Of a stretch of DNA of 64,000 bases, positions 50,512 to 58,952 are shown piece by piece (within the stretch, counting starts at the first letter, position 1; each line of letters starts with the position of its first letter). The stretch comes from an uncultured Pseudomonadota bacterium (GTDB taxonomy: Bacteria > Pseudomonadota > Gammaproteobacteria > Steroidobacterales > Steroidobacteraceae). Position numbers and translations under genes: made by a program. The DNA lies in contig CAIYLH010000069.1 of NCBI GenBank assembly GCA_903927005.1, forward strand, positions 27,270-91,269. The letters run 5' to 3'. The notes under the pieces were generated by a model. That model made no database searches and was not told the DNA's origin. It was given only the letters and a program-made list of their open reading frames with translations.

Positions 50512-51390
50512 ATGCCCTCCACGCCTCTGTTTGAAGAACAGCGAAAGGCCGTGGCTGCGGCCCTACGGGATGTTGAGCGCGGACTCGAGCAGCTCACCGC
50601 CGCGCTCGCGCATGACTCAGGCACTTGGGCCCAAGTGGATGGCGAGCCGAATGAGGCCACAGCGATACGCCGGGTGTGTGAGGCGTTCGCAGCGATCAAC
50701 CTTGGGATGGAAGATGCGCCAGGGAAGTCGGTGGTCTGCCTAGGCGTCGTCGGCGTCACGCAGGAAGCGCTGGCAATCGCAGAGCGGGTGAACCTCGCCA
50801 AGGCCGCGCTCAAGGTCGTCTGTGCGCCGCTGCAGCGAACGCGAACGCGGGTGCCCGACGGCTCCGGCACACGGGCCCTGCCCGTGATCCGTGTAATTTT
50901 ACGTAGCCTGCAGCGCGGCGACCTGAACCTACTGGCGGCCTATCGCCGCATTCCCCTGCTCGGCGCGCCGCCAAAAACCGTTTCCTACACCCGAGCGCGG
51001 ACCCGCAGCGTGTATCGCAAGTCCATCGAGGAGCTAATGGATAAGCTTCAGAACTCCGACTCACCTCGCGCTGTCGCCGATCGCGCAAGGCTTGCTGCGC
51101 TACCTGCGGGTGTTACGCACCTTGCCTTGGCGCGCGAGCACTACGAAAATGTGCGCGCGAATATTCTCTATGACGGCCTGGACAAGCGCGGCCGGGGGCG
51201 CGTGCAGCTTGCAGCAGAAATGCCGCTGCTATACCCGTTGCGGCGTAATTTCACGCCGCCCGTGGTGACGTTCCCGGCTGCGGCTGCAGCCGACACCCCC
51301 GTACCCGCTCGTCACCGCCAGTCCAAACTCGAGCCACGTCCGTATCTGGAGGCGTTGCCCGTCTATCGCTACCTGCCCACGCCGCGGTAG
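50512..51390 (+). CDS. divergent Tus/Ter-family DNA replication terminus-binding protein
   Basis: The 292-residue protein has no common enzyme motif. It shows a collinear resemblance to E. coli Tus: CLGVVGVTQEALAIAERVNLAKAALKVV corresponds to the Tus [23 protein letters not shown] region, GDLNLLAAYRRIPLL to LITLNAYRTLTVL, and the helix YRKSIEELMDKLQNSDSP to HRDEVLAQLEKSLKSPRS. It also ends with a short PVYRYLPTP strand like the Tus tail. The protein is basic in the middle, as a DNA-binding protein should be. Tus blocks replication forks at Ter sites and represses its own gene. The comparison is from memory, not a search, so the family call is moderate; the paired inverted repeat at its promoter supports DNA binding. 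Confidence 0.55.
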   Translation: MPSTPLFEEQRKAVAAALRDVERGLEQLTAALAHDSGTWAQVDGEPNEATAIRRVCEAFAAINLGMEDAPGKSVVCLGVVGVTQEALAIAERVNLAKAALKVVCAPLQRTRTRVPDGSGTRALPVIRVILRSLQRGDLNLLAAYRRIPLLGAPPKTVSYTRARTRSVYRKSIEELMDKLQNSDSPRAVADRARLAALPAGVTHLALAREHYENVRANILYDGLDKRGRGRVQLAAEMPLLYPLRRNFTPPVVTFPAAAAADTPVPARHRQSKLEPRPYLEALPVYRYLPTPR

Positions 51391-51494
51391 CGGCATTGCG
51401 GTTAGCCCGATAAGGGCATTCGCGTACAGAGGCCGCGCTCCAGACTGACTAGCCTTCACCTCTCGCGGCCGTTTGGCACTGCGGAGGGACCTGT

Positions 51495-52271
51495 TTGGCG
51501 ACCTACACCACCGTTACTGTCACGAACGTCCGCCACTGGAGCGACAAGCTCTTCAGTTTCACCACGACTCGGGAACCGGGACTCCGCTTTGAAAACGGCC
51601 AGTTCATCATGGTTGGCCTCGAGGTCGACGGTCGCAGGATCGTGCGGGCGTACAGCATCGCCAGCGCGAACCACGAGGACGAGCTTGAGTTCTACAGCAT
51701 CAAAGTCCCCGACGGCCCGCTGACCTCTCGCCTGAAGGAGATCCGCGCCGGCGAGACGGTACTGCTGAGCGCCAAGCCCACCGGCACGCTGGTCATCCGC
51801 GACCTGCGCGCCGGTAAACGACTGTTCCTGCTCTCTACCGGGACCGGCTTTGCACCGTTCGCAAGCCTGATCAAGGACCCGGAGGTCTACGACCGCTTTG
51901 AACAAGTGATCCTGGTACGCGGCGCCCGCCGCATTACGGATCTGGCCTATGGCGATGCGATTGTTGAGCGCGTGCGTCAGGATCCCTACATCGGCGATCT
52001 CGTCAGGGCCCAGTTGCTCGACTATCCGACAGTCACGCGGGAGCCGCATGTGCACAACGGACGGGTAACCGCCGTGCTCGAAAGTGGGCAGTTAAGTACG
52101 GATCTGGGTATTGCGCCGCTGGACCGTTCGACCGACCGGGTGATGATCTGTGGCAGCAAGGCGATGCTGCAAGACTGCTGCGAGTTACTCAATGTGCGCG
52201 GGTTCGAAATCTCGGCACGCGTAGGCTCGCCGGGCGACTACGTCATAGAGCGCGCGTTCGTCGATTCCTGA
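51495..52271 (+). CDS. fpr: ferredoxin/flavodoxin-NADP+ reductase
   Basis: A 258-residue FAD enzyme of the bacterial Fpr type. RAYSIASANHEDELEFYSIKVPDGPLTSRL is the FAD-binding region, LLSTGTGFAPFASLIKDP binds NADP pyrophosphate, and VMICGSKAMLQD is the C-terminal NADP block, with the short VGSPGDYVIERAFVD tail. It moves electrons between NADPH and ferredoxin or flavodoxin. The start is TTG 51495: GGAGG lies seven bases upstream and no ATG fits. It is monocistronic and convergent with the rluA-like gene. Confidence 0.9.
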   Translation: MATYTTVTVTNVRHWSDKLFSFTTTREPGLRFENGQFIMVGLEVDGRRIVRAYSIASANHEDELEFYSIKVPDGPLTSRLKEIRAGETVLLSAKPTGTLVIRDLRAGKRLFLLSTGTGFAPFASLIKDPEVYDRFEQVILVRGARRITDLAYGDAIVERVRQDPYIGDLVRAQLLDYPTVTREPHVHNGRVTAVLESGQLSTDLGIAPLDRSTDRVMICGSKAMLQDCCELLNVRGFEISARVGSPGDYVIERAFVDS

Positions 52272-52286
52272 GAATCGGCACAGCCC

Positions 52287-53162
52287 TCAGGGCATCGGCA
52301 GCGGAATCTCGCTGCGAAAGCTCCGTTCTTCTCCACTGAGCGGGTCGATGAACTCGAGCCCGCGGGCGACCAGCGCCAGCGGTCGCGTGGGATCGTCCGG
52401 CAGCTGCTCACCAAGCACCGGATACCACGAATCGAAGCGGATGGCGGCGCCCAGCGCCGCCATATGCACCCGTAACTGGTGCTTTCTGCCGGTGACCGGC
52501 TCCAGTCGGTAACGCCAAAGCGCTGCGCCGCGCTCGATGACGTCGATGCGAGTATGCGAGTTCGGCTCGCCGTCCACCTCGGCCATGCGAAAGAACGGCT
52601 CGTCAGCGGCAAGTCGGCTACGGCGTTCCAGCGGAAACTCGAGCTCTGGCAACGGCACGGCGAGCGCTTCGTAGAACTTCCGGATGCGACGCTCCCGGAA
52701 CAGCTGGTGATAGCGGTCACGCGTCGCGGGCTGCACGGACAGCAGCACCAGTCCTGCTGTGGCGCGGTCCAGCCGATGCAGTGGCGCAAGTCCAACGATC
52801 CCAAGTGTTCGTTCCAGCCGCGCCTGTAGTGTCTGCTCGACCCACGTGCCCCCGGCCGTCACTGGCAGGAAGTGCGGCTTGTCGGCGACGATTAGATGCT
52901 CATCCCTATAGAGAACCCGTTCGAGGCCCACGACCAGTGGCTCGTCGGCAACCTGCCGGTAGTAGCGCACCTCCAGTCCACGAGCGTAGGGGGCCTCGAT
53001 GGCAAGCGGCCGCCCATCGCCCGCCTCGACCCGGCCAGCTGCGAACCGCTCCCGCCATTCACTTTCCGGAATGGCGCCAAAATGCGCACACAGGCACTCA
53101 AGCACCGTCGTCCATGACCCCTCCGGCAGGAATAGTCGGCTGGACCGCTGTGCCGCGCTCAT
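52287..53162 (-). CDS. RluA-family RNA pseudouridine synthase
   Basis: A 291-residue pseudouridine synthase. The catalytic Asp132 is in PLHRLDRATAGLVLL, and YRDEHLIVADKPHFLPV and PVTGRKHQLRVHMAALG are the other RluA motifs. The N-terminal 85 residues are an S4-like region of divergent sequence. The target RNA is not predictable. Its ATG overlaps the stop of the hydrogenase maturation protease by four bases (ATGA), which places an RNA modification gene as the last member of the hydrogenase operon. It converges with fpr. Confidence 0.87.
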   Translation of the reverse strand: MSAAQRSSRLFLPEGSWTTVLECLCAHFGAIPESEWRERFAAGRVEAGDGRPLAIEAPYARGLEVRYYRQVADEPLVVGLERVLYRDEHLIVADKPHFLPVTAGGTWVEQTLQARLERTLGIVGLAPLHRLDRATAGLVLLSVQPATRDRYHQLFRERRIRKFYEALAVPLPELEFPLERRSRLAADEPFFRMAEVDGEPNSHTRIDVIERGAALWRYRLEPVTGRKHQLRVHMAALGAAIRFDSWYPVLGEQLPDDPTRPLALVARGLEFIDPLSGEERSFRSEIPLPMP

Positions 53163-53617
53163 GCCGCCTGCACCATTGCCGCGACGCAAGCCGCATAGAG
53201 AGACGCCCATGCAAGCTCAAGATATTGCGTCGCTGAGCCCGACAGCGACGCGCCCAACTCAAACGAGTCGCCACGCACGCATAGCAAGCGGGCCTGCGGC
53301 AGCGGCCCCGGGACGCAGCGCTGGCAGGTCGACAGCACGGCCCCTGGCGACAGCGAGTGGCTCGTGTGGGTGTAGTCCTCGACCGGCTGCACGTCCAGCC
53401 AGTGGAACGGTGGCGGTGTGCCGGTACCGGCGTCAACGAATATCACCAGCGACCGCCCCTCGAGGTCCAAGGCGTGCTCTATCTGCAGCTGAAAATCGAT
53501 CAGCACCTCGACACCAGCAAGCCGGGCACGCTCTATGCGTTCTGCAAGCATAGGGCCGAGCGCATCATCACCCCGGCTGGGGTTGCCGACGGCGAGCACC
53601 AGGATGGGAGCCACCAT
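53159..53617 (-). CDS. hoxW: hydrogenase maturation protease HoxW
   Basis: A 152-residue endopeptidase of the HyaD/HoxW family (LVLAVGNPSRGDDALGPMLAERI, then FQLQIEHALDLEG and IFVDAGTG). It removes the C-terminal peptide of HoxH after nickel insertion; the nickel-sensing Asp residues are present. The QLQIEHALDL variant is typical of the bidirectional Hox group. It starts two bases after the hoxH stop and overlaps the rluA-like gene. Confidence 0.88.
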   Translation of the reverse strand: MVAPILVLAVGNPSRGDDALGPMLAERIERARLAGVEVLIDFQLQIEHALDLEGRSLVIFVDAGTGTPPPFHWLDVQPVEDYTHTSHSLSPGAVLSTCQRCVPGPLPQARLLCVRGDSFELGASLSGSATQYLELAWASLYAACVAAMVQAA

Positions 53618-53619
53618 GT

Positions 53620-55104
53620 TCAGTACCTCGAGCGGCGATCAAGGAGATCGCCGCCGTTCGACACGAGTTCCACCGCCAGCGGCATCTGCCCCAGCGCGTG
53701 CGTCGCACACGACAGACAAGGATCAAAGGCCCGAATCGCCACCTCGATGTGGTTGAGCAAGCCTTCGGTTAGCGTCCGGCCATCCAGATAGCGACGAGCG
53801 ACCTCACGAATGGCGACATTCATAGACTGGTTGTTGTGTGTGGTAGACACGATCAGGTTGGCGCGCACCACCATGTCGTTCTCGTCGACCGTATAGTGAT
53901 GGATAAGCGTGCCGCGTGGGGCCTCGATGACGCCAACGCCGCGACGCGCGCTACTGCCGCGCACGACCAGTTCGCTGCCTGAGATATCGTCGTCGTCGAC
54001 AAGCTCCGCAATGACCTCTGCGGCGTGCAGCATCTCGATCATTCGTGCCCAGTGAAAGCCGAGAGTTGCCCGTGCCGCGCGACCCGCGTCGAAGGCAAGG
54101 AAGGCAATACGCTCAGCATCCGCCTGCGGGGTCGGTATGAAGTCGCACTGGGTGACCCGACTCAGCGGACCTACCCGATACCAGCCCTTGTCGGCACCTA
54201 GCTGCCGCAGGAACGGAAACTTCATGTAGCTCCAGGGCTTCACTTCTTCGAGAATGTGCTCCCAGTAGTGCGCGTAGTCGACGTCATCGAGCAAGGTGTT
54301 GCCGTCGGGGTCGCGCGCGCGCAAACCGCCGTGATAAAGGTCCATTGCGCCGTCGGCCCGAACCAGCGCGAGGGTGTTGGCCTCGAAGCTTGCAAACTCG
54401 CGGTAAACCGCCAGATTGTCCTCGAATAACTGCCGCACCAGCTGCACGGCCTGGCGGCTCCAGTCGATCGCCTCAGGAAGCGCTGCGCGCAATTGCTGCC
54501 GCTCCTCAGCCGACAGGTTGCGGTTGACGCCGCCGGGGATGGCGCCCGTGCCATGAATCCTCTTGCCGGACGTCATGCGGATGACCTCCTGACCGAGTTT
54601 TCGTAGCAGCACGCCACGGCGGGCAAGTTCCGGGTGAGCCGCCGCCAGGCCAACGATGTTGCGTCGGCTCGCATCGCTGTCGAATCCAAACAGCAGGTCG
54701 GGCGAGGAAAGATGGAAGAAATGCAGCGCGTGTGACTGCAGTATCTGGCCGTAATGCATCAGCCGCCGCAGTTTCTCGGCGCTTGGCGTCAGGGTGGTGG
54801 CGCCGACAATCATGTCGCAGGCCTTGGCGGCGGCCAGATGATGACTGACCGGGCAGATGCCGCAGAGTCGCTGCACCATCACCGGTACTTCCCAATAAGG
54901 CCGGCCCTGGATGAACTTCTCGAAGCCACGGAACTCGACGATGTGCAGCCGTGCCTGCTGCACGCGATCCTCAGCATCCAGCAACAGCGTTACCTTGCCG
55001 TGACCTTCGACCCGTGAAAGCGGATCAATGGCGACGCGCCGCAGTCCGTCGCCGCTGGCAGTCTCCAACGCAACACCGGGACTGGTGGAAAGGGACTCAG
55101 TCAT
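53620..55104 (-). CDS. hoxH: bidirectional [NiFe] hydrogenase large subunit
   Basis: The 494-residue catalytic subunit has both nickel-binding motifs, RLCGICPVSHHLAAAKACD near residue 80 and DPCLSCATHALGQMPL at the C-terminus. The peptide after CATH is the segment removed by HoxW. The sequence is of the group 3d NAD-reducing type. It binds the NiFe(CN)2CO centre and reduces or evolves hydrogen with HoxY. It overlaps hoxY by eight bases. No hyp maturation genes are in the window. Confidence 0.93.
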   Translation of the reverse strand: MTESLSTSPGVALETASGDGLRRVAIDPLSRVEGHGKVTLLLDAEDRVQQARLHIVEFRGFEKFIQGRPYWEVPVMVQRLCGICPVSHHLAAAKACDMIVGATTLTPSAEKLRRLMHYGQILQSHALHFFHLSSPDLLFGFDSDASRRNIVGLAAAHPELARRGVLLRKLGQEVIRMTSGKRIHGTGAIPGGVNRNLSAEERQQLRAALPEAIDWSRQAVQLVRQLFEDNLAVYREFASFEANTLALVRADGAMDLYHGGLRARDPDGNTLLDDVDYAHYWEHILEEVKPWSYMKFPFLRQLGADKGWYRVGPLSRVTQCDFIPTPQADAERIAFLAFDAGRAARATLGFHWARMIEMLHAAEVIAELVDDDDISGSELVVRGSSARRGVGVIEAPRGTLIHHYTVDENDMVVRANLIVSTTHNNQSMNVAIREVARRYLDGRTLTEGLLNHIEVAIRAFDPCLSCATHALGQMPLAVELVSNGGDLLDRRSRY

Positions 55105-55648
55105 AGCGAATCAGCGGCTCGGCCAGGTAAGGGGTGTGGCCGGCCAACAGGTCGGACAACACTTTCCAGATCGCTTCGGCGGACGGCGGGCAGCCGGGAA
55201 TGAAGTAGTCGATGTGGACAATCTCGTGCAGGGGATAGACCTTATCCAATGGCAGCGGCAACTCCGGATCGTTCGGAATTCCGCCGCGCGCGAGACTAGG
55301 CTCGGTGAGGTACACCTCCTGCAGACAAAGCCCCAAATCAAGGTGATTTCGCTGTGCTGGCAGCCCGCCGGTGATCGCGCAGGCGCCTAAGGCGATCAGC
55401 ACCTTGCAGTTGGCGCGGAACTCGCGCAGCACATGGACGTTCTCGGCGTTACAGACCCCGCCCTCGATAAGGCCGACATCGCAAGGGCCGCAGTTCTTTA
55501 TGTCGGTAAGCGGCGAACGGTCAAATTCGACCCGCTCAAGCAATGGAAACAACTTCTCGTCAATGTCCAGAAATGACATATGACAGCCAAAACAGCCGGC
55601 CAATGACGTCGTCGCCAGACGCACGCGCGGCGGATTGGGCTCAGACAT
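55097..55648 (-). CDS. hoxY: bidirectional [NiFe] hydrogenase small subunit
   Basis: A 183-residue small subunit. The proximal 4Fe-4S cluster ligands are in SLAGCFGCHMSFLD, GACAITGG and FIPGCPPSAEAIW. It lacks the export signal and extra clusters of membrane hydrogenases, as expected for the cytoplasmic 3d type. ATG 55648 begins the conserved region. It overlaps hoxU upstream by eight bases and hoxH downstream. Confidence 0.92.
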   Translation of the reverse strand: MSEPNPPRVRLATTSLAGCFGCHMSFLDIDEKLFPLLERVEFDRSPLTDIKNCGPCDVGLIEGGVCNAENVHVLREFRANCKVLIALGACAITGGLPAQRNHLDLGLCLQEVYLTEPSLARGGIPNDPELPLPLDKVYPLHEIVHIDYFIPGCPPSAEAIWKVLSDLLAGHTPYLAEPLIRYD

Positions 55649-56369
55649 CTGGCTCTCCCGCAGCCCGTGGCGCGTCAGCAAGCGCCTGCTCGCTAATCGG
55701 GTGCTGGTCGTAGCGCCGTTCGCCTATAGGAACGGCAAAGCCCACGCGCTTGGGCAGAATCGCCCCGACCGGGCAGACGTGCATTGCCTTGTCGGACACT
55801 GCAAACAACGAATCCGCCAGCTTGCCGGAAGGGGAGTTCACGATTAGTCGCTTGCTGAGGCCGCGTCCGGAGAATGCGAAAACATCCTTGCCATCCACCG
55901 CCGCAGAGGCTCTCACACACAGCTCGCACAGCACGCAACGATTGAAGTCTATCCAGGCATCCGGATGCGACGCGTCGACCGGGCGATCGGGAAAATAGTG
56001 GCGAAAGCCAGCGGTCGTGACGCCAAGATCCGAGCCCAGCGCCTGCAACTGGCAACTGCCACTCTTTTCGCAGGAGGGGCAGAAGTGATTGCCTTCGGCG
56101 AAGAGCATCTGCACGAGCGTGCGACGTAACGCACGCAGCTCCTCGGTGTCACTGTGCACGACCAGATCCGCTGCCGCAGGCGTCGTACAGCTGGCAACCA
56201 GCCGACCTTGTACCGTCGCTGTGCAAAGCTTGCAGCTTCCATGGGGCCGAAATTCCGGGTGGTAGCACAGGTGCGGAATGTAGCGGTCAGCGGCAAGCGC
56301 AGCCTGCAACACCGACTGCCCAGCCTGGAACGGCACTGCAACGCCATCGAGCAGAAACGTCTGGCTCAC
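55641..56369 (-). CDS. hoxU: hydrogenase diaphorase iron-sulfur subunit HoxU
   Basis: A 242-residue NuoG-like electron-transfer subunit. The N-terminal 2Fe-2S domain has Cys in HLCYHPEFRPHGSCKLC and VASC. A His/Cys 4Fe-4S motif follows (NHFCPSCEKSGSCQLQ), then a ferredoxin-like CVLCELCVRA with CPVGAI. It carries electrons between HoxF and HoxY. The start is GTG 56369, overlapping the hoxF stop as GTGA. Confidence 0.92.
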   Translation of the reverse strand: MSQTFLLDGVAVPFQAGQSVLQAALAADRYIPHLCYHPEFRPHGSCKLCTATVQGRLVASCTTPAAADLVVHSDTEELRALRRTLVQMLFAEGNHFCPSCEKSGSCQLQALGSDLGVTTAGFRHYFPDRPVDASHPDAWIDFNRCVLCELCVRASAAVDGKDVFAFSGRGLSKRLIVNSPSGKLADSLFAVSDKAMHVCPVGAILPKRVGFAVPIGERRYDQHPISEQALADAPRAAGEPDV

Positions 56370-58150
56370 GAGCCTTCACCCAGATGCGCCGCAGGATCGT
56401 CTCGGCCCGTCATGCGCCTGGCAGGCGCCAGCGCCGCGTCAAGATTAAACGCCGGCGCAAAGTCCGCTGATGCCAGACGCCGCTCATAGGCAGGCATGAA
56501 ACGCAGCAAGGTGTCGCGAATCGGATTCCCGGCCGAATGACCCAGCCCACAGTGGGATCCCTTGCCCAGCACCGCGATCAGTTGCTCAAGCTCGGCCAAC
56601 TCATGGCGAGTGCCGTAGCCTGCGTGAATCTTGTCGACCACTCGAGCGAGTAGGCTTGTGCCGACCCGACAGGGCGTACAGAAGCCACAGCTCTCGTGCG
56701 CAAAGAAATGGGCATAGGAACGAGCCACCTCGAAAATATCCCGGGTTGGTCCGAAGATCGTGAATGCGCCTCCCGTTGGCAGGTCTTCGAACGAAATCTG
56801 TCGGTCGAACTCATCCACGGAAATGCACGTTCCCGATGGACCGCCCACCTGCACCGCGATGGCGTCCTCAGCCCCCGCAGCCTGCAGCACCTGCCGCACC
56901 GTCACCCCAAAGGGAAATTCGTAAATGCCTCGAGCAGGCGAGTCTCCTGCCACCGACAACAATTTCGTTCCCTGCGACTGCGCCGTTCCACGCTTCCGAA
57001 ACGCTTCTGCGCCCGCTAGCAGTACCAGCGCGGCCGCGCAAAACGTTTCGACGTTGTCGACCACCGTGGGTCGGTCGCGATAACCGTGGGTGACCGGATA
57101 CGGCGGTCGGTTTCTTGGGATGCCGCGCCGTCCCTCCAATGACTCAAGCAGCGCGGTTTCCTCCCCACACACGTAGGAGCCTGCGCCAACGTGCAACTCC
57201 ACGTCGAAGGGGATCGCCGCAGTGGCGCCTAACAGTCCCGCCTGTCGCCGCCGAGCTAGCGTCTGCTCGAGCCCGTCACGCAGAAAAAGGTACTCCGCTC
57301 GCAGGTATAGCAGGCCGTGACTCGCGCCTACCGCGTAGCCCGCAAGAGTCATGCCTTCAACGATCAGGTCTGCATGTTGGCTCAGCAGTAGCCGATCCTT
57401 GAACGTTCCCGGCTCACCCTCGTCGGCATTACAGACGATGTAACGCTCGGGGCCTGGTGCGGCCGCGCATGCCGCCCACTTGGAGGCGCTCGGAAAGCCC
57501 GCGCCGCCGCGGCCGCGTAGTCCAGCACGGGCAATGACACCGATCAGCTCGGCGGGCGACAGGCGCCGCGCCACCGTCAGTGCAGCGCCCGGCTCAAGTT
57601 CACATTTCAACAGCAGGTCGCGACGGCGGACAATGTCCACTATCTCAAACAGCTCCGCGGGCCAACGGTCCACCGGAATACGCGCAAGAATTAGCTCGCT
57701 AATGCGCTCGATGCGCGCGTGATTCAGCCGGCCTATTGCCCGGCCATTCACCAGCATCGCCGGCCCTTGGTCGCAAAGGCCCGTGCAGGAGGTCGTTGCC
57801 ACGCTGACCAGGCCATCGCCAGCCACGTGCCCGGGTTCCGCCCACAGTAGCCGGCAGAGCTTGTCGAGAAGCGCCGCGCTACCGTCCATTCGATCTGTAA
57901 TGCTGTCGGAGAACTGGACCCGAAAGTCGCCGACCGGCTCAGTCGACAGGAAGCTGTAGAAGCTTGCAACGCCCCGCACCTGAGCCAACGGCACGCTCAG
58001 CGAATCAGCAACTGCGGCAAGCACCTCCGCCGACAGATAGCCCGCTGGCGTCTGCACGGCGCGCAGCACCTGCAACAGACGGTGGTCGTGCGCTCCCCAT
58101 TGGCGGAGGGCGCTCTGCAGACGAGCATCTGTTTTGGTATTGAGCGGCAT
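56366..58150 (-). CDS. hoxF: hydrogenase diaphorase subunit HoxF (NuoE-NuoF fusion)
   Basis: A 594-residue subunit. Residues 1-165 are NuoE-like (YLSAEVLAAVADSLSVPLAQVRGVASFYSFL, TTSCTGLCDQGPAML). The NuoF-like part has the FMN/NAD sites ARAGLRGRGGAGFPSASKW and NADEGEPGTFKDR and the 4Fe-4S motif ESCGFCTPCRVGT. It oxidises or reduces NAD(H). ATG 58150 is preferred; the frame is open to 58243, but the extra residues are not family-like. The separate hoxE gene of cyanobacterial operons is absent. It heads hoxFUYHW. Confidence 0.9.
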   Translation of the reverse strand: MPLNTKTDARLQSALRQWGAHDHRLLQVLRAVQTPAGYLSAEVLAAVADSLSVPLAQVRGVASFYSFLSTEPVGDFRVQFSDSITDRMDGSAALLDKLCRLLWAEPGHVAGDGLVSVATTSCTGLCDQGPAMLVNGRAIGRLNHARIERISELILARIPVDRWPAELFEIVDIVRRRDLLLKCELEPGAALTVARRLSPAELIGVIARAGLRGRGGAGFPSASKWAACAAAPGPERYIVCNADEGEPGTFKDRLLLSQHADLIVEGMTLAGYAVGASHGLLYLRAEYLFLRDGLEQTLARRRQAGLLGATAAIPFDVELHVGAGSYVCGEETALLESLEGRRGIPRNRPPYPVTHGYRDRPTVVDNVETFCAAALVLLAGAEAFRKRGTAQSQGTKLLSVAGDSPARGIYEFPFGVTVRQVLQAAGAEDAIAVQVGGPSGTCISVDEFDRQISFEDLPTGGAFTIFGPTRDIFEVARSYAHFFAHESCGFCTPCRVGTSLLARVVDKIHAGYGTRHELAELEQLIAVLGKGSHCGLGHSAGNPIRDTLLRFMPAYERRLASADFAPAFNLDAALAPARRMTGRDDPAAHLGEGS

Positions 58151-58278
58151 CCCTACTCGCAGCGGCAGCGACCGAAACCAGCGTCCCTCACCTGCCGTCA
58201 CGATGCCGCATCGCAGCAGATAAAGCACCGCGAAATACCACAATTAGGCCCAGGCGCTTTAGGCGCAAGGAGCCGGCA

Positions 58279-58485
58279 TCAATAGTGCGGCGGCACCTCG
58301 AACTGTGATTCCGAAGGCCCACTGGCATCGGCGCTTTCCAACCGCTCAAGCAGCCGCAGGTGACGGGCATTTTGAACGTCGATCAGCTGCTGCTGGCGGA
58401 ACAGCACGTCAGACAGCTCCTGCAGCGCACGTTCCAGATGTGCGACCTTGATTTCGAGCGACTCAATGCGAGGTTCGTGGGACAC
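58279..58485 (-). CDS. slyX: SlyX family protein
   Basis: A 68-residue protein, nearly all coiled coil (RIESLEIKVAHLERALQELSDVLFRQQQLID), ending in the SlyX hallmark PPHY. SlyX is widespread in proteobacteria with no defined role. GTG 58485 is the start, with GGAG seven bases upstream; no ATG is present, and the open frame further upstream has no coding character. It lies 128 bases before hoxF on the same strand, so it may share transcription with the hydrogenase operon. Confidence 0.85.
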   Translation of the reverse strand: MSHEPRIESLEIKVAHLERALQELSDVLFRQQQLIDVQNARHLRLLERLESADASGPSESQFEVPPHY

Positions 58486-58952
58486 GGCGGCTCCGCTGGG
58501 AATTATCAGAGTATACCGGGCTGCGTCAACGCGCGCGGCGTGCAGCGCGCTCACCCGCACTGGTTCGGCAGACGCTATCCGGCGACGACAGTTTGCCACC
58601 GACCTGGCGCCGCACGCCCGTACGTATGACGCTTGCAACAGCGACATGGGGGCAGGGGAGCCGGAGCGATGGTGGGCTCCTGGGATGCAAAGGAGCCCTT
58701 GCGAGCCGGCGTCCCCGCTGGCCGCGCACTGGGTGGCTGCTTGTCCAACCCCCTGCAGGGCAGTGCCTGGCAGGGGAATAGCCCTTATTGAACTAAGGCT
58801 CCATCCAGTCAGGCGCAGATCGGCGTCCTTCACAGCCGGCCATTTCGGCAAGATCAGCGGAATTAGCCCGCAAAATTGATCTACCTCAAGTGGTCTTGGC
58901 GGGGGGTCGGGTAGCCTCAGGTAGCCCACAAGCTGACCACGACGTGCCCCCT
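58486..58952. other. 467-base gap between slyX and the nitronate monooxygenase gene
   Basis: Short frames occur but none has a good start or family resemblance. The G-rich stretch 58646-58760 does not match any RNA class I know. Near the 3' end lies an FNR-like box (58876-58889). The gap must hold divergent promoters. Confidence 0.5.
58876..58889 (+). promoter_or_regulatory. FNR/ANR-like box
   Basis: TTGAT-CTAC-CTCAA matches the FNR consensus TTGAT-N4-ATCAA except at one position. It lies about 70 bases before the nitronate monooxygenase start. An FNR-type regulator gene is 3.7 kb away. Site function is inferred from the match. Confidence 0.5.

Noticed and set aside
58646..58760. G-rich stretch as a riboswitch or structural RNA
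   Set aside because: I could not fit it to glycine, RNase P, 6S or other known consensus patterns.
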